A stretch of 64,000 nt of DNA from Solirubrum puertoriconensis (GTDB lineage: Bacteria; Bacteroidota; Bacteroidia; Cytophagales; Hymenobacteraceae). The stretch is taken from positions 868,001 through 932,000 of the forward strand of contig NZ_LNAL01000008.1 of the NCBI RefSeq assembly GCF_001483135.1, given 5' to 3'. The notes beneath the pieces are model-generated. The model saw nothing but the letters and a program-made list of their open reading frames with translations, made no database searches and was not told the DNA's origin. Each line of letters starts with the position of its first letter. Positions within the stretch are counted from its first letter, which is position 1. This document shows, piece after piece, positions 1-8,815 of this stretch. Both the position numbers and the translations under genes were made by a program.

Positions 1-581
1 ACAAGAGCGACCCGTACGTGGAAAGCGACAAGGCCCGACCGCTTAATGTGTATGGGCAAAGCAAGCAGCGCGCCGAGCGCGAAGTGCTTAAGCGCATGAA
101 AGATGCTTTGGTAGTGCGTACCAGCGCCTTTTTTGGCCCTTGGGATGAGTACAACTTCGTACACTTTGTGCTACGCTCAGCCCGTGAGGGTACGGCCTTC
201 GAGGCTGCCAACGATGTACAAATTGCGCCCACTTATGTGCCGTGCCTCGTCAATAACGCACTCGATTTGCTTATTGATGAGGAGCGTGGCATTTGGCACC
301 TGGCCAACCAGGGGTCGTGCACTTGGGCCGAACTTGCTTGCATGGCCGCCGAGCAGGCGGGCTACAGTTCCGATTTCGTGGTAGGCCGGCCGATGGGTTC
401 TTTCAATTTGCGCGCAGCTCGGCCGTTGCAAAGCGTGCTGAGCAGCGAACAAGGAATACTCTTGCCCCCACTAGAAGCCTCATTGCACCAATACCTGCTC
501 GACATTGGGCACCAGCCCAGCCACGACTTTGGCCTGCTCTCGGCCGGGTGTTCCGACAAGGGCACCAAAGTGCCTAGCTAG
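1..581 (+). CDS. NAD-dependent epimerase / dTDP-4-dehydrorhamnose reductase-like, 3' part
   Basis: The reading frame is open from the window edge, so the N-terminal Rossmann fold (GxxGxxG) lies outside. The visible part carries YGQSK about 15 residues in. This matches the catalytic YxxxK of extended short-chain dehydrogenases and is followed by an RTSAFFGP strand typical of RmlD-like sugar-nucleotide reductases. The middle part (APTYVPCLVNNALDLLI, GIWHLANQG) fits the substrate domain of RmlD, which reduces dTDP-4-keto-rhamnose in cell-envelope sugar synthesis. The exact substrate cannot be read from this fragment. A GTG at 18 could be taken as a start but would cut through the fold. A strong hairpin follows at 642-678. 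Confidence 0.75.
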   Translation, partial: KSDPYVESDKARPLNVYGQSKQRAEREVLKRMKDALVVRTSAFFGPWDEYNFVHFVLRSAREGTAFEAANDVQIAPTYVPCLVNNALDLLIDEERGIWHLANQGSCTWAELACMAAEQAGYSSDFVVGRPMGSFNLRAARPLQSVLSSEQGILLPPLEASLHQYLLDIGHQPSHDFGLLSAGCSDKGTKVPS

Positions 582-641
582 TCCTTGGTCTGACGTAGCC
601 GCCGACCGTTGGCGCCGCTACCTGACATCTTAACGTTCTGA

Positions 642-678
642 ACAAACCCCGCACTCTTTTTGAGGCTGCGGGGTTTGT
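642..678. terminator. Perfect 12-bp stem terminator
   Basis: Arms ACAAACCCCGCA (642-653) and TGCGGGGTTTGT (667-678) are perfect complements with a 13-nt loop. It ends the reductase gene and separates it from secA. Confidence 0.75.
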
Positions 679-777
679 CATTTCTAGGGCGCTTCTAGAT
701 GCGGTTAAGGCTTTTCCATCAAACCGCTTATTTTTGAGGTGCGCCCTTGGCGTTTTCAGCAAATTCTTCTACCCAGC

Positions 778-3700
778 ATGTTCGATTTTATCGGGAAGGC
801 CGTCACGAAAGTCTTCGGCACCAAGTCGGAGCGAGACTTAAAAGGCATTATCCCTTACGTGGCGACCATCAACGCCGAGTACGCCAAACTGGCAGGCATC
901 TCCGATGACGAGCTGCGCGGCCAGACAGACCAGGTACGGGCCCGCATCAGCGAATATTTGAAGAATATCGACGATCAGATTGCCGCCCTGCACCAGCGTA
1001 TCGCCGACGAGCCTAACCTCGATATTCAGCAAAAAGAAAACGTATTCGAGCAAATCGATGCGTTGGAAAAGCAGCGCAACACGCAGCTGGAAGAAGTACT
1101 GCTGGAAGTGCTACCACAGGCTTTTGCTATTGTTAAGGAAACCGCGCGCCGTTATAAGGAAAACGGCCAGCTGGTGGTAACCGCCAACGACAAGGACCGT
1201 GAATATGCCCGTCGGGCGCCGAACGTAACCATTACCCCCGATGGCAAAGCCGTATGGGCCAACCGCTGGATGGCTGCCGGCGCCGAGGTGGTGTGGGACA
1301 TGGTGCACTACGACGTACAGCTGATTGGTGGCGTAGTGCTGCACCAAGGCAAGATTGCGGAAATGGCCACCGGTGAAGGCAAAACGCTTGTTTCGACCTT
1401 ACCGGCGTTCCTCAACGCGCTGTCGAAGCGCGGCGTGCACCTAGTAACCGTAAACGACTACCTGGCCAAGCGCGATTCGGAGTGGAATGCGCCGCTGTTC
1501 GAGTTTCACGGCATTACCGTGGACTGCATCGACAAGCACCAGCCCAACACCGATGCCCGCCGCCGCGCCTACGCTGCCGATATTACCTACGGCACCAACA
1601 ACGAATTCGGCTTCGACTACCTGCGCGACAACATGGCGCGCGACCCGGAGGAGCTGGTGCAGCGCAAGCACCACTTCGCCATCGTCGACGAAGTTGACTC
1701 CGTACTGATCGACGACGCCCGTACGCCGCTCATCATTTCGGGCCCGGTGCCCAAGGGCGACGTGCACGAGTTTCTGGTGCTGAAGCCGCGCATCCAGCGC
1801 CTTGTAGATGAGCAGCGCAAGCTGGTGCAGCAGTACTTGCTCGATGCCAAGCGCCTGATCAAAGAAGGCAATGACGGCGCCAAAGAAGGGGAGGGCGGCC
1901 TAGCGCTGTTCCGCGCTTTCCGGGGCCTGCCCAAGAGCAAGCCGCTCATCAAGTTCTTGTCGGAAACCGGCAACCGCGCCATTCTGCAAAAGGTGGAGAA
2001 CTACTACCTGCAGGACAACTCGCGCCAGATGCCGCAGGCCGACAAGCCGCTGTTCTTCACCATTGATGAGAAGAACAACCAGATTGAGCTGACGGAGCGC
2101 GGCATCGACCTGATTACCGGTCAGGGCGAAGACCCGCACTTCTTTATCATGCCCGACATCGGCACCGAGCTGGCGCAGATTGAGAACAACAAGGCCATAA
2201 GCGCCGACGAGCGCCTGCACCAGAAAGAACACCTGATGCAGGACTATCAGGAGAAGTCGGAACGCATCCACACCGTAAACCAGCTGCTGAAAGCCTACAC
2301 CTTGTTCGAGCGCGATGACCAGTACATCGTGACGGAAGACCACAAGGTGAAGATTGTAGACGAGCAGACCGGCCGCGTAATGGAAGGCCGCCGCTACTCC
2401 GATGGCCTGCACCAAGCTATTGAGGCGAAGGAAAACGTGCGCATTGAAGACGCCACGCAGACCTACGCCACCGTAACGCTGCAGAACTACTTCCGCATGT
2501 ACCACAAGCTGGGTGGCATGACGGGTACGGCCGAAACGGAAGCCGGCGAATTCTGGCAGATCTACAAGCTCGACGTGGTGGTAATCCCCACCAATCGCGG
2601 CATTGCCCGCAAAGACCAGCACGACAAGGTTTACAAAACCACGCGCGAGAAGTACAACGCCGTGGCCGAGGAAATCCAGGAGCTGGTGAAAGCCGGCCGC
2701 CCGGTGCTGGTGGGTACTACTTCGGTTGAGAACTCCGAAATCATCAGCCGCTTGCTGAAGCTGCGCAAGATTCCGCACCAGGTGCTGAACGCGAAGCAGA
2801 ACCAGCGCGAAGCCGAGATTGTAGCCAACGCCGGTTATCCCGGTACCGTTACCATCGCCACCAACATGGCCGGCCGTGGTACCGACATTAAGCTGAAAGA
2901 AACCTCGAAGGAGTCAGGTGGTCTGGCCATTATTGGTACGGAGCGCCACGAGTCTCGCCGCGTCGACCGCCAGCTGCGTGGTCGTGCGGGCCGCCAAGGC
3001 GACCCGGGTACGTCGCAGTTCTTTGTTTCGCTCGAAGACAACCTGATGCGCCTGTTCGGCTCGGACCGCATTGCCCGCCTCATGGACCGCATGGGTCTGG
3101 AAGAGGGCGAGGTGATTCAGCACTCGATGATTACCTCGTCGATTGAGCGCGCGCAGAAGAAGGTTGAGGAAAACAACTTCGGCATTCGGAAGCGCCTACT
3201 CGAGTACGACGATGTGATGAACGCCCAGCGCGAGGTAGTATACCGCCGCCGCCGCAACGCGTTGTTCGGTGAGCGTTTGGAGCTCGACGTGTGGAACATG
3301 GTCTACGACGTATCGGAAGACATCGTGGCTGGTCATAAGATATCGGGCGACTACGCCGACTTCCAATTGGCCATTATCCGCGTATTCGGCTACGACACGC
3401 ACATTACTGCCGCCGAGTTTGCTGCTCAGCAGCCGGCGCAGCTCACGCAGCGCCTCTACGAGGAGGCCCTAGGTTACTACCACTCGAAGAACGAGGTGAT
3501 TGGCGAGTCGGCGCTGCCGCTCATCAACGACCTGATCGAGCAGAACGCTCCGTTCGAGAACATTGCCGTGCCGTTCTCCGATCAGCGCAAGCAAGTAACG
3601 GCTGTAGCTAACCTGCGTAAGGCGCAGGCCAGCAACGGCCAGGAGTTGATGCGCGCCATGGAGAAAGTGGTGGTGCTGTCGCTGATCGACGACGCCTGGA

Positions 3701-4191
3701 CGCAGCACCTGCGCCAGATGGACGACCTGAAGCAGGTGGTACAGAACGCCGTGTACGAGCAGAAAGACCCCCTGTTGGTGTACAAGTTCGAATCGTTCGA
3801 GCTGTTCAAGCGCATGATCAGCAAGGTGAACGAGGACACCGTAACCTTCCTGTTCCACGCCGATATTCCGGCGACGCAGGTAAGCGCTACGGCCGAGCCG
3901 GAAATCATGTTTGAGGAAGCGGTGGCGGCACCGCGTGCGCCGCAGCCTCGCCTGAAGGCCGAGAAGGAAGTGTCGACGTCGTCGTTGGGTGCAGGCCCCG
4001 AGGACCTGGACCAGGCCCACGACCTAGGCCTGGAGCCGCTCGAAAAGCAGCAGCCCGTACGCTCGCAGAAGGTTGCCAACCGCAACGACAAAGTGAGCGT
4101 GCAGTACATGGACGGCCGCATCGTGCGCGACGTGAAGTTCAAGAGCGTGGAAGAAGACGTGCTGAACAACCGCGCGGTTATCATCGATTAA
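778..4191 (+). CDS. secA: Preprotein translocase ATPase SecA
   Basis: This is the motor ATPase that drives secretory proteins through SecYEG at the inner membrane. The ATG at 778 (MFDFIGKAVTKV) is the natural N-terminus. The frame is open further upstream to a GTG at 739, but those residues do not resemble SecA. Visible motifs are Walker A GEGKT at about residues 199-203, DEVD at 304-307 and the helicase motif GRAGRQGDPG near 737. The 1137-aa length exceeds the roughly 900 aa of Escherichia coli SecA. The extra sequence lies in the first nucleotide-binding half (around residues 330-460) and is typical of Bacteroidota. The C-terminus ends in NNRAVIID with no CxCxSG..C(H/C) zinc tail, so binding of SecB through that tail is not expected. 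It is transcribed alone between two hairpins. Confidence 0.98.
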   Translation: MFDFIGKAVTKVFGTKSERDLKGIIPYVATINAEYAKLAGISDDELRGQTDQVRARISEYLKNIDDQIAALHQRIADEPNLDIQQKENVFEQIDALEKQRNTQLEEVLLEVLPQAFAIVKETARRYKENGQLVVTANDKDREYARRAPNVTITPDGKAVWANRWMAAGAEVVWDMVHYDVQLIGGVVLHQGKIAEMATGEGKTLVSTLPAFLNALSKRGVHLVTVNDYLAKRDSEWNAPLFEFHGITVDCIDKHQPNTDARRRAYAADITYGTNNEFGFDYLRDNMARDPEELVQRKHHFAIVDEVDSVLIDDARTPLIISGPVPKGDVHEFLVLKPRIQRLVDEQRKLVQQYLLDAKRLIKEGNDGAKEGEGGLALFRAFRGLPKSKPLIKFLSETGNRAILQKVENYYLQDNSRQMPQADKPLFFTIDEKNNQIELTERGIDLITGQGEDPHFFIMPDIGTELAQIENNKAISADERLHQKEHLMQDYQEKSERIHTVNQLLKAYTLFERDDQYIVTEDHKVKIVDEQTGRVMEGRRYSDGLHQAIEAKENVRIEDATQTYATVTLQNYFRMYHKLGGMTGTAETEAGEFWQIYKLDVVVIPTNRGIARKDQHDKVYKTTREKYNAVAEEIQELVKAGRPVLVGTTSVENSEIISRLLKLRKIPHQVLNAKQNQREAEIVANAGYPGTVTIATNMAGRGTDIKLKETSKESGGLAIIGTERHESRRVDRQLRGRAGRQGDPGTSQFFVSLEDNLMRLFGSDRIARLMDRMGLEEGEVIQHSMITSSIERAQKKVEENNFGIRKRLLEYDDVMNAQREVVYRRRRNALFGERLELDVWNMVYDVSEDIVAGHKISGDYADFQLAIIRVFGYDTHITAAEFAAQQPAQLTQRLYEEALGYYHSKNEVIGESALPLINDLIEQNAPFENIAVPFSDQRKQVTAVANLRKAQASNGQELMRAMEKVVVLSLIDDAWTQHLRQMDDLKQVVQNAVYEQKDPLLVYKFESFELFKRMISKVNEDTVTFLFHADIPATQVSATAEPEIMFEEAVAAPRAPQPRLKAEKEVSTSSLGAGPEDLDQAHDLGLEPLEKQQPVRSQKVANRNDKVSVQYMDGRIVRDVKFKSVEEDVLNNRAVIID

Positions 4192-4217
4192 TACGCTGGC
4201 TAACACAAGCCCCGTAC

Positions 4218-4246
4218 AACCGCCCCGGCCCTAGGTCAGGGCGGTT
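4218..4246 (+). terminator. Terminator after secA
   Basis: Stem AACCGCCC (4218-4225) / GGGCGGTT (4239-4246), followed by a T-rich run. The loop contains a CCTAGG motif. Confidence 0.65.
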
Positions 4247-4295
4247 TTGTTTGGAGCAGACAGCAAGGCCCAAGAGCCTACTGTACCAGCTTCGT

Positions 4296-4303
4296 TACCT
4301 TTG
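4296..4303 (+). promoter_or_regulatory. -7 box (TACCTTTG) of deoC, 4 nt before the ATG
   Basis: TACCTTTG matches the Bacteroidota -7 consensus TAnnTTTG. It ends 4 nt before the deoC ATG at 4308, so transcription would start at or next to the start codon and give a leaderless mRNA. No clear -33 TTG sits 19-21 bp upstream. Confidence 0.5.
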
Positions 4304-4307
4304 CGCC

Positions 4308-5006
4308 ATGCTGACCTCCGATCAATTAGCTGCCCGCATCGACCATACCTTGCTGAGGCAGGACTGCACGCACGAGCAAATCCAAAAGCTGTGCGCCGAA
4401 GCCCGCGAGCATGGCTTCGCCAGCGTGTGCGTACCGCCGTACTTTGTGCCGGTTGCGGCCGAGGCATTGCTGGGCTCCAGCGTGGCTGTGTGTACGGTTA
4501 TCGGGTTTCCTTTGGGTTACAGCACCACTGCCATTAAGGTGGCTGAGGCTAACGAGGCTTTGGCCATGGGTGCTATTGAGCTGGATATGGTGATGAACGC
4601 AGCGGCGCTAAAATCGGGCGAGGAGGCAGCCGCGCAGCACGATATCCGGGCACTGGCCGAGCTGTGCCACAGCCACCAAGCCATTCTGAAGGTGATTATT
4701 GAAACGGCGGTGTTGTCGAGTGAGGAAATTCGGCGGGCTTGCGACTTGTGCGCAACGGCTGGTGCGGATTTTGTGAAAACCTCGACGGGCTTTGCCAGCC
4801 GCGGGGCCTCGGTAGAGGATGTACGCCTGATGCGCGACCAACTGCCGAGCAACATCCGTATTAAGGCTGCCGGCGGTATCCGCACGCATGCGCAAGCCGT
4901 GGCGCTGGTGCTGGCCGGTGCCGACCGCCTAGGTGCCTCCGCCGGTGTGGCCTTGCTCACCCCTCCTCAGGACGACAACTCCGCCCATGAAACGTCTGCT
5001 TACTAA
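4308..5006 (+). CDS. deoC: Deoxyribose-phosphate aldolase
   Basis: This class I aldolase splits 2-deoxyribose 5-phosphate into glyceraldehyde 3-phosphate and acetaldehyde in deoxynucleoside breakdown. The 232-aa length is normal. The Schiff-base lysine is in DFVKTSTGF (Lys157). IELDMVMN and IKAAGGIRT carry the other active-site Asp and Lys. The ATG at 4308 is chosen because a TAnnTTTG box lies immediately upstream and the residues before it do not fit the family. Its last 20 bp overlap the next gene, which suggests translational coupling to an unrelated envelope lipoprotein. Confidence 0.95.
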   Translation: MLTSDQLAARIDHTLLRQDCTHEQIQKLCAEAREHGFASVCVPPYFVPVAAEALLGSSVAVCTVIGFPLGYSTTAIKVAEANEALAMGAIELDMVMNAAALKSGEEAAAQHDIRALAELCHSHQAILKVIIETAVLSSEEIRRACDLCATAGADFVKTSTGFASRGASVEDVRLMRDQLPSNIRIKAAGGIRTHAQAVALVLAGADRLGASAGVALLTPPQDDNSAHETSAY

Positions 5007-5559
5007 CGTGCTTTCGATTACCGCTTTGTTTGCGCTGGTTAGCTGTGCCGCTTCGGGGCCGGCCGCCACCACTTCCGCTCCCGATTCTTCGCGTACTACA
5101 TCGGCAACGGCTGTGGGTTCTGCCACCAAAGGCAAGGGCAAAGCTGCGCCGGCTGAGGACCTAAGCAAGTACCGCCCTAAGTTTACGCCGCCGCCCGCAC
5201 CTAAAGCCCTAGGTGCCAAAGCCTACGTAGCGCCTGCCAACCACGTAAACGTGCAAATAGACCAGCGCCTGCGCGACCAAGCCTACACCAACCAGAACGT
5301 GAAATACACCAGCGGTTGGCGCATTTTGGCTTACGTGGGGCTGGAGCGCGACCAAGCCATGGCTATTCGCCGCTCGGTTATCAGCCGCTACCCCGACGAG
5401 ACGGATTACGTCACGTTTAAGCAACCCATTTACCGGCTGTTTATCGGCGACTACACCACCCGCCTCGATGCCGAGCGCGCTATGCTGCGCATTCGCCCAT
5501 TGGCACCCAAGGCCGAGCTGCAGCCCACGCAGGTGCTCATCAACAAAACGCGCTTCTAG
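4987..5559 (+). CDS. SPOR-domain lipoprotein
   Basis: A 190-aa protein with a signal peptide ending in the lipobox LVSC, so the mature protein is lipid-anchored. A low-complexity Ala/Ser/Thr/Lys linker follows. The C-terminal half (about 105-190: GWRILAYVGLERDQAMAIRR, VTFKQPIYRLFIGDYTTRLDAERA) has the SPOR pattern. SPOR domains bind denuded peptidoglycan glycans at division sites, so a cell-wall or division role is inferred. It overlaps the end of deoC by 20 bp and is followed after 2 bp by the next gene, so the three genes form an operon. Confidence 0.8.
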   Translation: MKRLLTNVLSITALFALVSCAASGPAATTSAPDSSRTTSATAVGSATKGKGKAAPAEDLSKYRPKFTPPPAPKALGAKAYVAPANHVNVQIDQRLRDQAYTNQNVKYTSGWRILAYVGLERDQAMAIRRSVISRYPDETDYVTFKQPIYRLFIGDYTTRLDAERAMLRIRPLAPKAELQPTQVLINKTRF

Positions 5560-5561
5560 CT

Positions 5562-5954
5562 ATGCCGCTCATTCGTCAGCTGCAGTGGGATGAGCTCGAC
5601 CTGTTGCAGGGTCTGGAGGTGATACCCACGGAGTACGACGACGGCGCCGGCGTGCAGTACCGCGTGGAGAAGCAAGGTTTGGTGCTGCTCATCTCGCTCT
5701 GGCCGGCCACCGGCGTAGTCGATGTAACCCTGACGCACCCGGCCGCCAATGCCATTATGCTCGATTTACGCGTGGCCGTGCGGGGCACTGTGCGTTATAA
5801 CAACGACAAGCGCGGCGAATACCTCGAGTTTCCCGACTGCGTGCTGGTAAGCCGCCTAGGTTTAGGCGAAGAGGAAGCCGCCTTCAGCCCCAACTTGGCT
5901 GGCCGCTCCATGTTGGTAGCGGTGCGGCCGCACGTGAGTATCTTCTTAGAGTAA
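5562..5954 (+). CDS. Conserved hypothetical protein, 130 aa
   Basis: A soluble 130-aa protein without signal peptide or membrane segment. I do not recognise the family. It alternates short beta-rich stretches (GLVLLISLWPATGVVDVTL, RSMLVAVRPHVSIFLE) and looks like a small all-beta fold. It starts 2 bp after the stop of the SPOR lipoprotein, so it is the third gene of the deoC operon. A CCTAGGTGCC motif (5957-5966) begins right after its stop. Confidence 0.7.
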   Translation: MPLIRQLQWDELDLLQGLEVIPTEYDDGAGVQYRVEKQGLVLLISLWPATGVVDVTLTHPAANAIMLDLRVAVRGTVRYNNDKRGEYLEFPDCVLVSRLGLGEEEAAFSPNLAGRSMLVAVRPHVSIFLE

Positions 5955-5998
5955 GCCCTAGGTGCCGGGCTGCAGTAGCAGGGCAGGCAGCTGGGTTG

Positions 5999-6005
5999 TA
6001 CCTTG
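5999..6005 (+). promoter_or_regulatory. Near-consensus -7 box (TACCTTG) of the M20 amidohydrolase gene
   Basis: TACCTTG lacks one T compared with TAnnTTTG and ends 6 nt before the ATG at 6012. It is another case where the transcript would have almost no leader. Confidence 0.35.
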
Positions 6006-6011
6006 CGGGTT

Positions 6012-7202
6012 ATGCAGCAATTGCTTTCTCGCATTCAGGAACTAGCCGCCGCTCAGGCCACCGACGTGGTAGGGCTGCGCCACCATTTGCACGCTCATCC
6101 GGAGCTTTCGTTCAAAGAGTACCAAACGGCCGCGTTCGTAGCCGACGAGCTGCGCAAGCTCGGCCTCGAGCCGCAGCCGATTGCCAATACCGGCCTCGTG
6201 GCCCTTATCGAAGGTCGCAACCCTGGCCGCCGCACCGTGGCCCTGCGCGCCGACATGGACGCGTTGCCCATTCAGGAGCAAAACGATGTGCCATACCGCT
6301 CGCAGAATCCGGGCGTGATGCACGCCTGCGGCCACGACGTGCACACCTCCTCGTTGTTAGGAGTAGCCCGCATTTTGGTGCAACTCCGCGACGAGTTCGA
6401 GGGCACCGTGAAGCTCATGTTTCAGCCCGGCGAGGAGGTAGTGCCCGGCGGGGCATCCATCATGATTAAGGAGGGCGTGCTCGACAACCCTGCGCCGCAG
6501 ACGGTGCTCGGGCAGCACGTGTTTCCGCAACTGCCGGCCGGCAAGGTGGGCATTCACGCGGGGCGCTACATGGCCTCGGCCGACGAGCTGTACCTGACCA
6601 TCCGCGGCAAGGGCGGCCACGGCGCCATGCCCGATCTGAATATCGACACCGTGCTGGTAGCGGCCAACCTGATTGTGGCGGCTCAGCAGCTGGTAAGCCG
6701 CCGCGCCAATCCCAAAATTCCTTCGGTGCTGTCCTTCGGCAAAGTCATTGCCCAAGGCGCCACCAACGTCATTCCGAACGAAGTTTATATCGAAGGCACC
6801 TTCCGCACCATGGATGAACAGTGGCGCGAGCAAGCCCACGGGCACCTGCGCCAGCTTTGCGAAGGGTTGGCCACTTCGATGGGGGCAAGCTGCGAGCTGG
6901 AAATACGCCGCGGCTATCCTTGCCTCGACAACGATGTGACCGTGACACAACGGGTGCGAGCCGCCATGGTCGAATATCTCGGCGAAGAAAATGTCGTTGA
7001 CATTGATCAGTGGATGGCATCCGAAGACTTCGCTTTCTTCTCGCAGGCTGCGCCGTCGTGCTTTTACCGCCTCGGCACCCGCGCCCTCGACGGTCGGTAC
7101 GCCGCTTCCGTACACACGCCTACCTTCGACATCGAAGCCCACGCCCTCACGGTTGGGCCCGGCCTGATGGCCTGGCTTGCCCTGAACGAGCTGCAGGCCT
7201 AG
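6012..7202 (+). CDS. M20 family metallo-amidohydrolase (N-acyl-amino-acid hydrolase type)
   Basis: This 396-aa enzyme resembles N-acyl-L-amino acid / hippurate amidohydrolases, which remove an acyl group from amino acids or small peptides using a metal pair. HLHAHPELSFKEY lies near the start. RADMDALPI and the metal-binding HACGHDVHTSS (His104, Cys106, His108) follow. FQPGEE carries the general-base Glu, GGHGAMP starts the dimerisation domain and MASEDFAFF carries the last metal ligand. The ATG at 6012 is preferred over a TTG at 6003. The TAG stop lies inside a CCTAGGTGCC motif. Substrate is not deducible. Confidence 0.9.
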   Translation: MQQLLSRIQELAAAQATDVVGLRHHLHAHPELSFKEYQTAAFVADELRKLGLEPQPIANTGLVALIEGRNPGRRTVALRADMDALPIQEQNDVPYRSQNPGVMHACGHDVHTSSLLGVARILVQLRDEFEGTVKLMFQPGEEVVPGGASIMIKEGVLDNPAPQTVLGQHVFPQLPAGKVGIHAGRYMASADELYLTIRGKGGHGAMPDLNIDTVLVAANLIVAAQQLVSRRANPKIPSVLSFGKVIAQGATNVIPNEVYIEGTFRTMDEQWREQAHGHLRQLCEGLATSMGASCELEIRRGYPCLDNDVTVTQRVRAAMVEYLGEENVVDIDQWMASEDFAFFSQAAPSCFYRLGTRALDGRYAASVHTPTFDIEAHALTVGPGLMAWLALNELQA

Positions 7203-7238
7203 GTGCCGCAAGGCGTAGTTGCTACGAAGAGCTAACCT

Positions 7239-8018
7239 ATGAGTGTAAAGAAATTACTCTGCATGGCGGGGTTGTTGGTGCTGCCGGGCTTGGCCCTAGG
7301 TCAGCGGCGCATCCACAACCCCACGCAGCTGTGGCCCGAGCTGCAAGGCGAGCTGGCCCTGCAAAACAACTCGTATTTGTGGCTGAGCGCGCAAAATCAG
7401 CGGGCCGCCGAAAGCCGCTACAACAACGGCACCTTCGACTATGTGCTGCGTGCCGGCTACGAACGCTTTTGGAGCGAGCAGTGGAGCTGGGGCATAACCG
7501 GCCGCTACGCCGCCACCTCGGCCGGCGATAGTTTCACGCCCGAACTACTCCTGCGCCACCGCAGCCGCTTGCTGGGGCTTACCCTAGGGCAGCGCCTCAG
7601 CCTGGAGTACGCCTTGCAAGGGGGAGTAGCCCGCAACCTAGGTGCCACGCGCCTGCGCCTCGATGCCGAACGCATTATAACCGTTGGCAATATTGCGCTG
7701 CGGCCGCGCGTGGCTTGGGAAGGCGGCCTCAACCTTCGGTTGCAACCACCCGACGACCAGCCCGAAGAGCGAACTATCGATCAGGGCCGATTGCGAGCAG
7801 AAGTAGGTATCCGTTTGTCCGACCACTTCGACCTAACACCCTACTTCGCACGGCAGACCGATTTCACCGTCACGCAATTTCAGTTCGACGCCGATGGGAA
7901 CATCACTTCGGGCGGTCGTACCAACATCGTTTCGCCCATTATAGGGCTCGATGTTCGCTTTACCTTGTTTCAGGACAAGCAACCTTTCGAACGGATACAG
8001 TTGCCTACACAGCACTAA
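7239..8018 (+). CDS. Outer-membrane beta-barrel protein, DUF2490-like
   Basis: A 259-aa exported protein. The signal peptide ends at LALGQ. The mature part has the alternating aromatic and polar strands of a transmembrane barrel (YLWLSAQNQR, DYVLRAGYERFWSEQWSWG, GLDVRFTLFQ). The order LWPELQGELAL then an RAGYERF strand resembles DUF2490 proteins, which have no known function. It follows the amidohydrolase by 36 bp and may be cotranscribed. Family placement is moderate; an outer-membrane location is likely. Confidence 0.7.
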   Translation: MSVKKLLCMAGLLVLPGLALGQRRIHNPTQLWPELQGELALQNNSYLWLSAQNQRAAESRYNNGTFDYVLRAGYERFWSEQWSWGITGRYAATSAGDSFTPELLLRHRSRLLGLTLGQRLSLEYALQGGVARNLGATRLRLDAERIITVGNIALRPRVAWEGGLNLRLQPPDDQPEERTIDQGRLRAEVGIRLSDHFDLTPYFARQTDFTVTQFQFDADGNITSGGRTNIVSPIIGLDVRFTLFQDKQPFERIQLPTQH

Positions 8019-8019
8019 T

Positions 8020-8143
8020 AATGACTTTATGTCATTGCATGTGTCAAGGCGAAATCTGCATTTCAGACGATATGGTTAACTAAAGAGTAGAGTTGTGCAT
8101 ACCTGTTCGCAAAAGAGTAATGTGTATATAAGACATTTTGTCT
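8020..8143. promoter_or_regulatory. Two inverted repeats in the hsp20 upstream region
   Basis: AATGAC-N5-GTCATT lies at 8020-8036 and AGACA-TTT-TGTCT at 8131-8143. They sit in the 220-bp gap before the small heat-shock gene and could be operators for a heat or stress regulator. No TAnnTTTG box is obvious nearby. The classical CIRCE sequence is not present. Confidence 0.3.
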
Positions 8144-8238
8144 GGTAGATGCGAGTGGTACGGAATTTACAATAGGAGAGACGTCCAGCACGATGCAGGA
8201 CACCTTCCCACTCGAACTCAGACTACCTCCTTACAACC

Positions 8239-8682
8239 ATGGCAACCATGTTTAATTCGCTTCCAGCGGTTCGCAATGCTCGCAGCTTCGACTCGATCGT
8301 GAACCAGCTACTGAACGATACGCTGCCGGGCTTCACCACTACCGGCACCAGCTTTATGCCGGCTGCCGATGTGCTCGAAACCGCCAACGGGTTTGAACTG
8401 CTGCTTACCCTGCCCGGCGTACCCAAAGACGCCCTGCAGATCGACGTACTCGAAGGCACGCTCACGGTAAGCGGCGAGCGTAAGGCTCCGGCTACCGAAG
8501 GCGAAAACGCCCCCAAAGTGCGCCGCATCGAGTCGAGCTACGGCACCTTCACCCGCAAGTTCCGCCTGCCCGACACTGTAAACGCCGAAGCTATTGAAGC
8601 CGAACTGACCGACGGCGTACTGCGCTTGGTGCTTCCCTTCGACACGGTTAAAACCACCAAGCGTCAGATTGAGGTGCGCTAA
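8239..8682 (+). CDS. Small heat-shock protein, Hsp20 / alpha-crystallin family
   Basis: An ATP-independent cytoplasmic chaperone of 147 aa that holds unfolding proteins. The alpha-crystallin domain runs from about residue 42 (PAADVLETANGFELLLTLPGV) to 140 and includes GTLTVSGERK. The closing strand ADGVLRLV-type motif is present as TDGVLRLVLPF. The C-terminal RQIEVR carries the I-x-V oligomerisation motif. It is transcribed alone between a 220-bp regulatory gap with two inverted repeats and a strong terminator. Confidence 0.95.
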   Translation: MATMFNSLPAVRNARSFDSIVNQLLNDTLPGFTTTGTSFMPAADVLETANGFELLLTLPGVPKDALQIDVLEGTLTVSGERKAPATEGENAPKVRRIESSYGTFTRKFRLPDTVNAEAIEAELTDGVLRLVLPFDTVKTTKRQIEVR

Positions 8683-8700
8683 TTGCTAGCCCGTCTGCAA

Positions 8701-8729
8701 AAAAGGCACCCTTTGGCGGTGCCTTTTTT
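8701..8729 (+). terminator. Terminator after hsp20
   Basis: AAAAGGCACC (8701-8710) pairs with GGTGCCTTTT (8718-8727), 7-nt loop, then more T. Confidence 0.85.
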
Positions 8730-8815
8730 GTTGGCTCAAGTGTTGTTAGTATAGCAATGCAGATGCAACCCTGTACGAAGGCTGCTGTATCTTACGTTAA
8801 AGCCTCAGGCAAGCT

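Noticed and set aside
1900-2778. 292-codon minus-strand ORF inside secA
   Set aside because: Shadow of the SecA reading frame.
8105-8150. CIRCE (HrcA) operator before hsp20
   Set aside because: The TTAGCACTC-N9-GAGTGCTAA form is not present; only shorter unrelated inverted repeats are seen.
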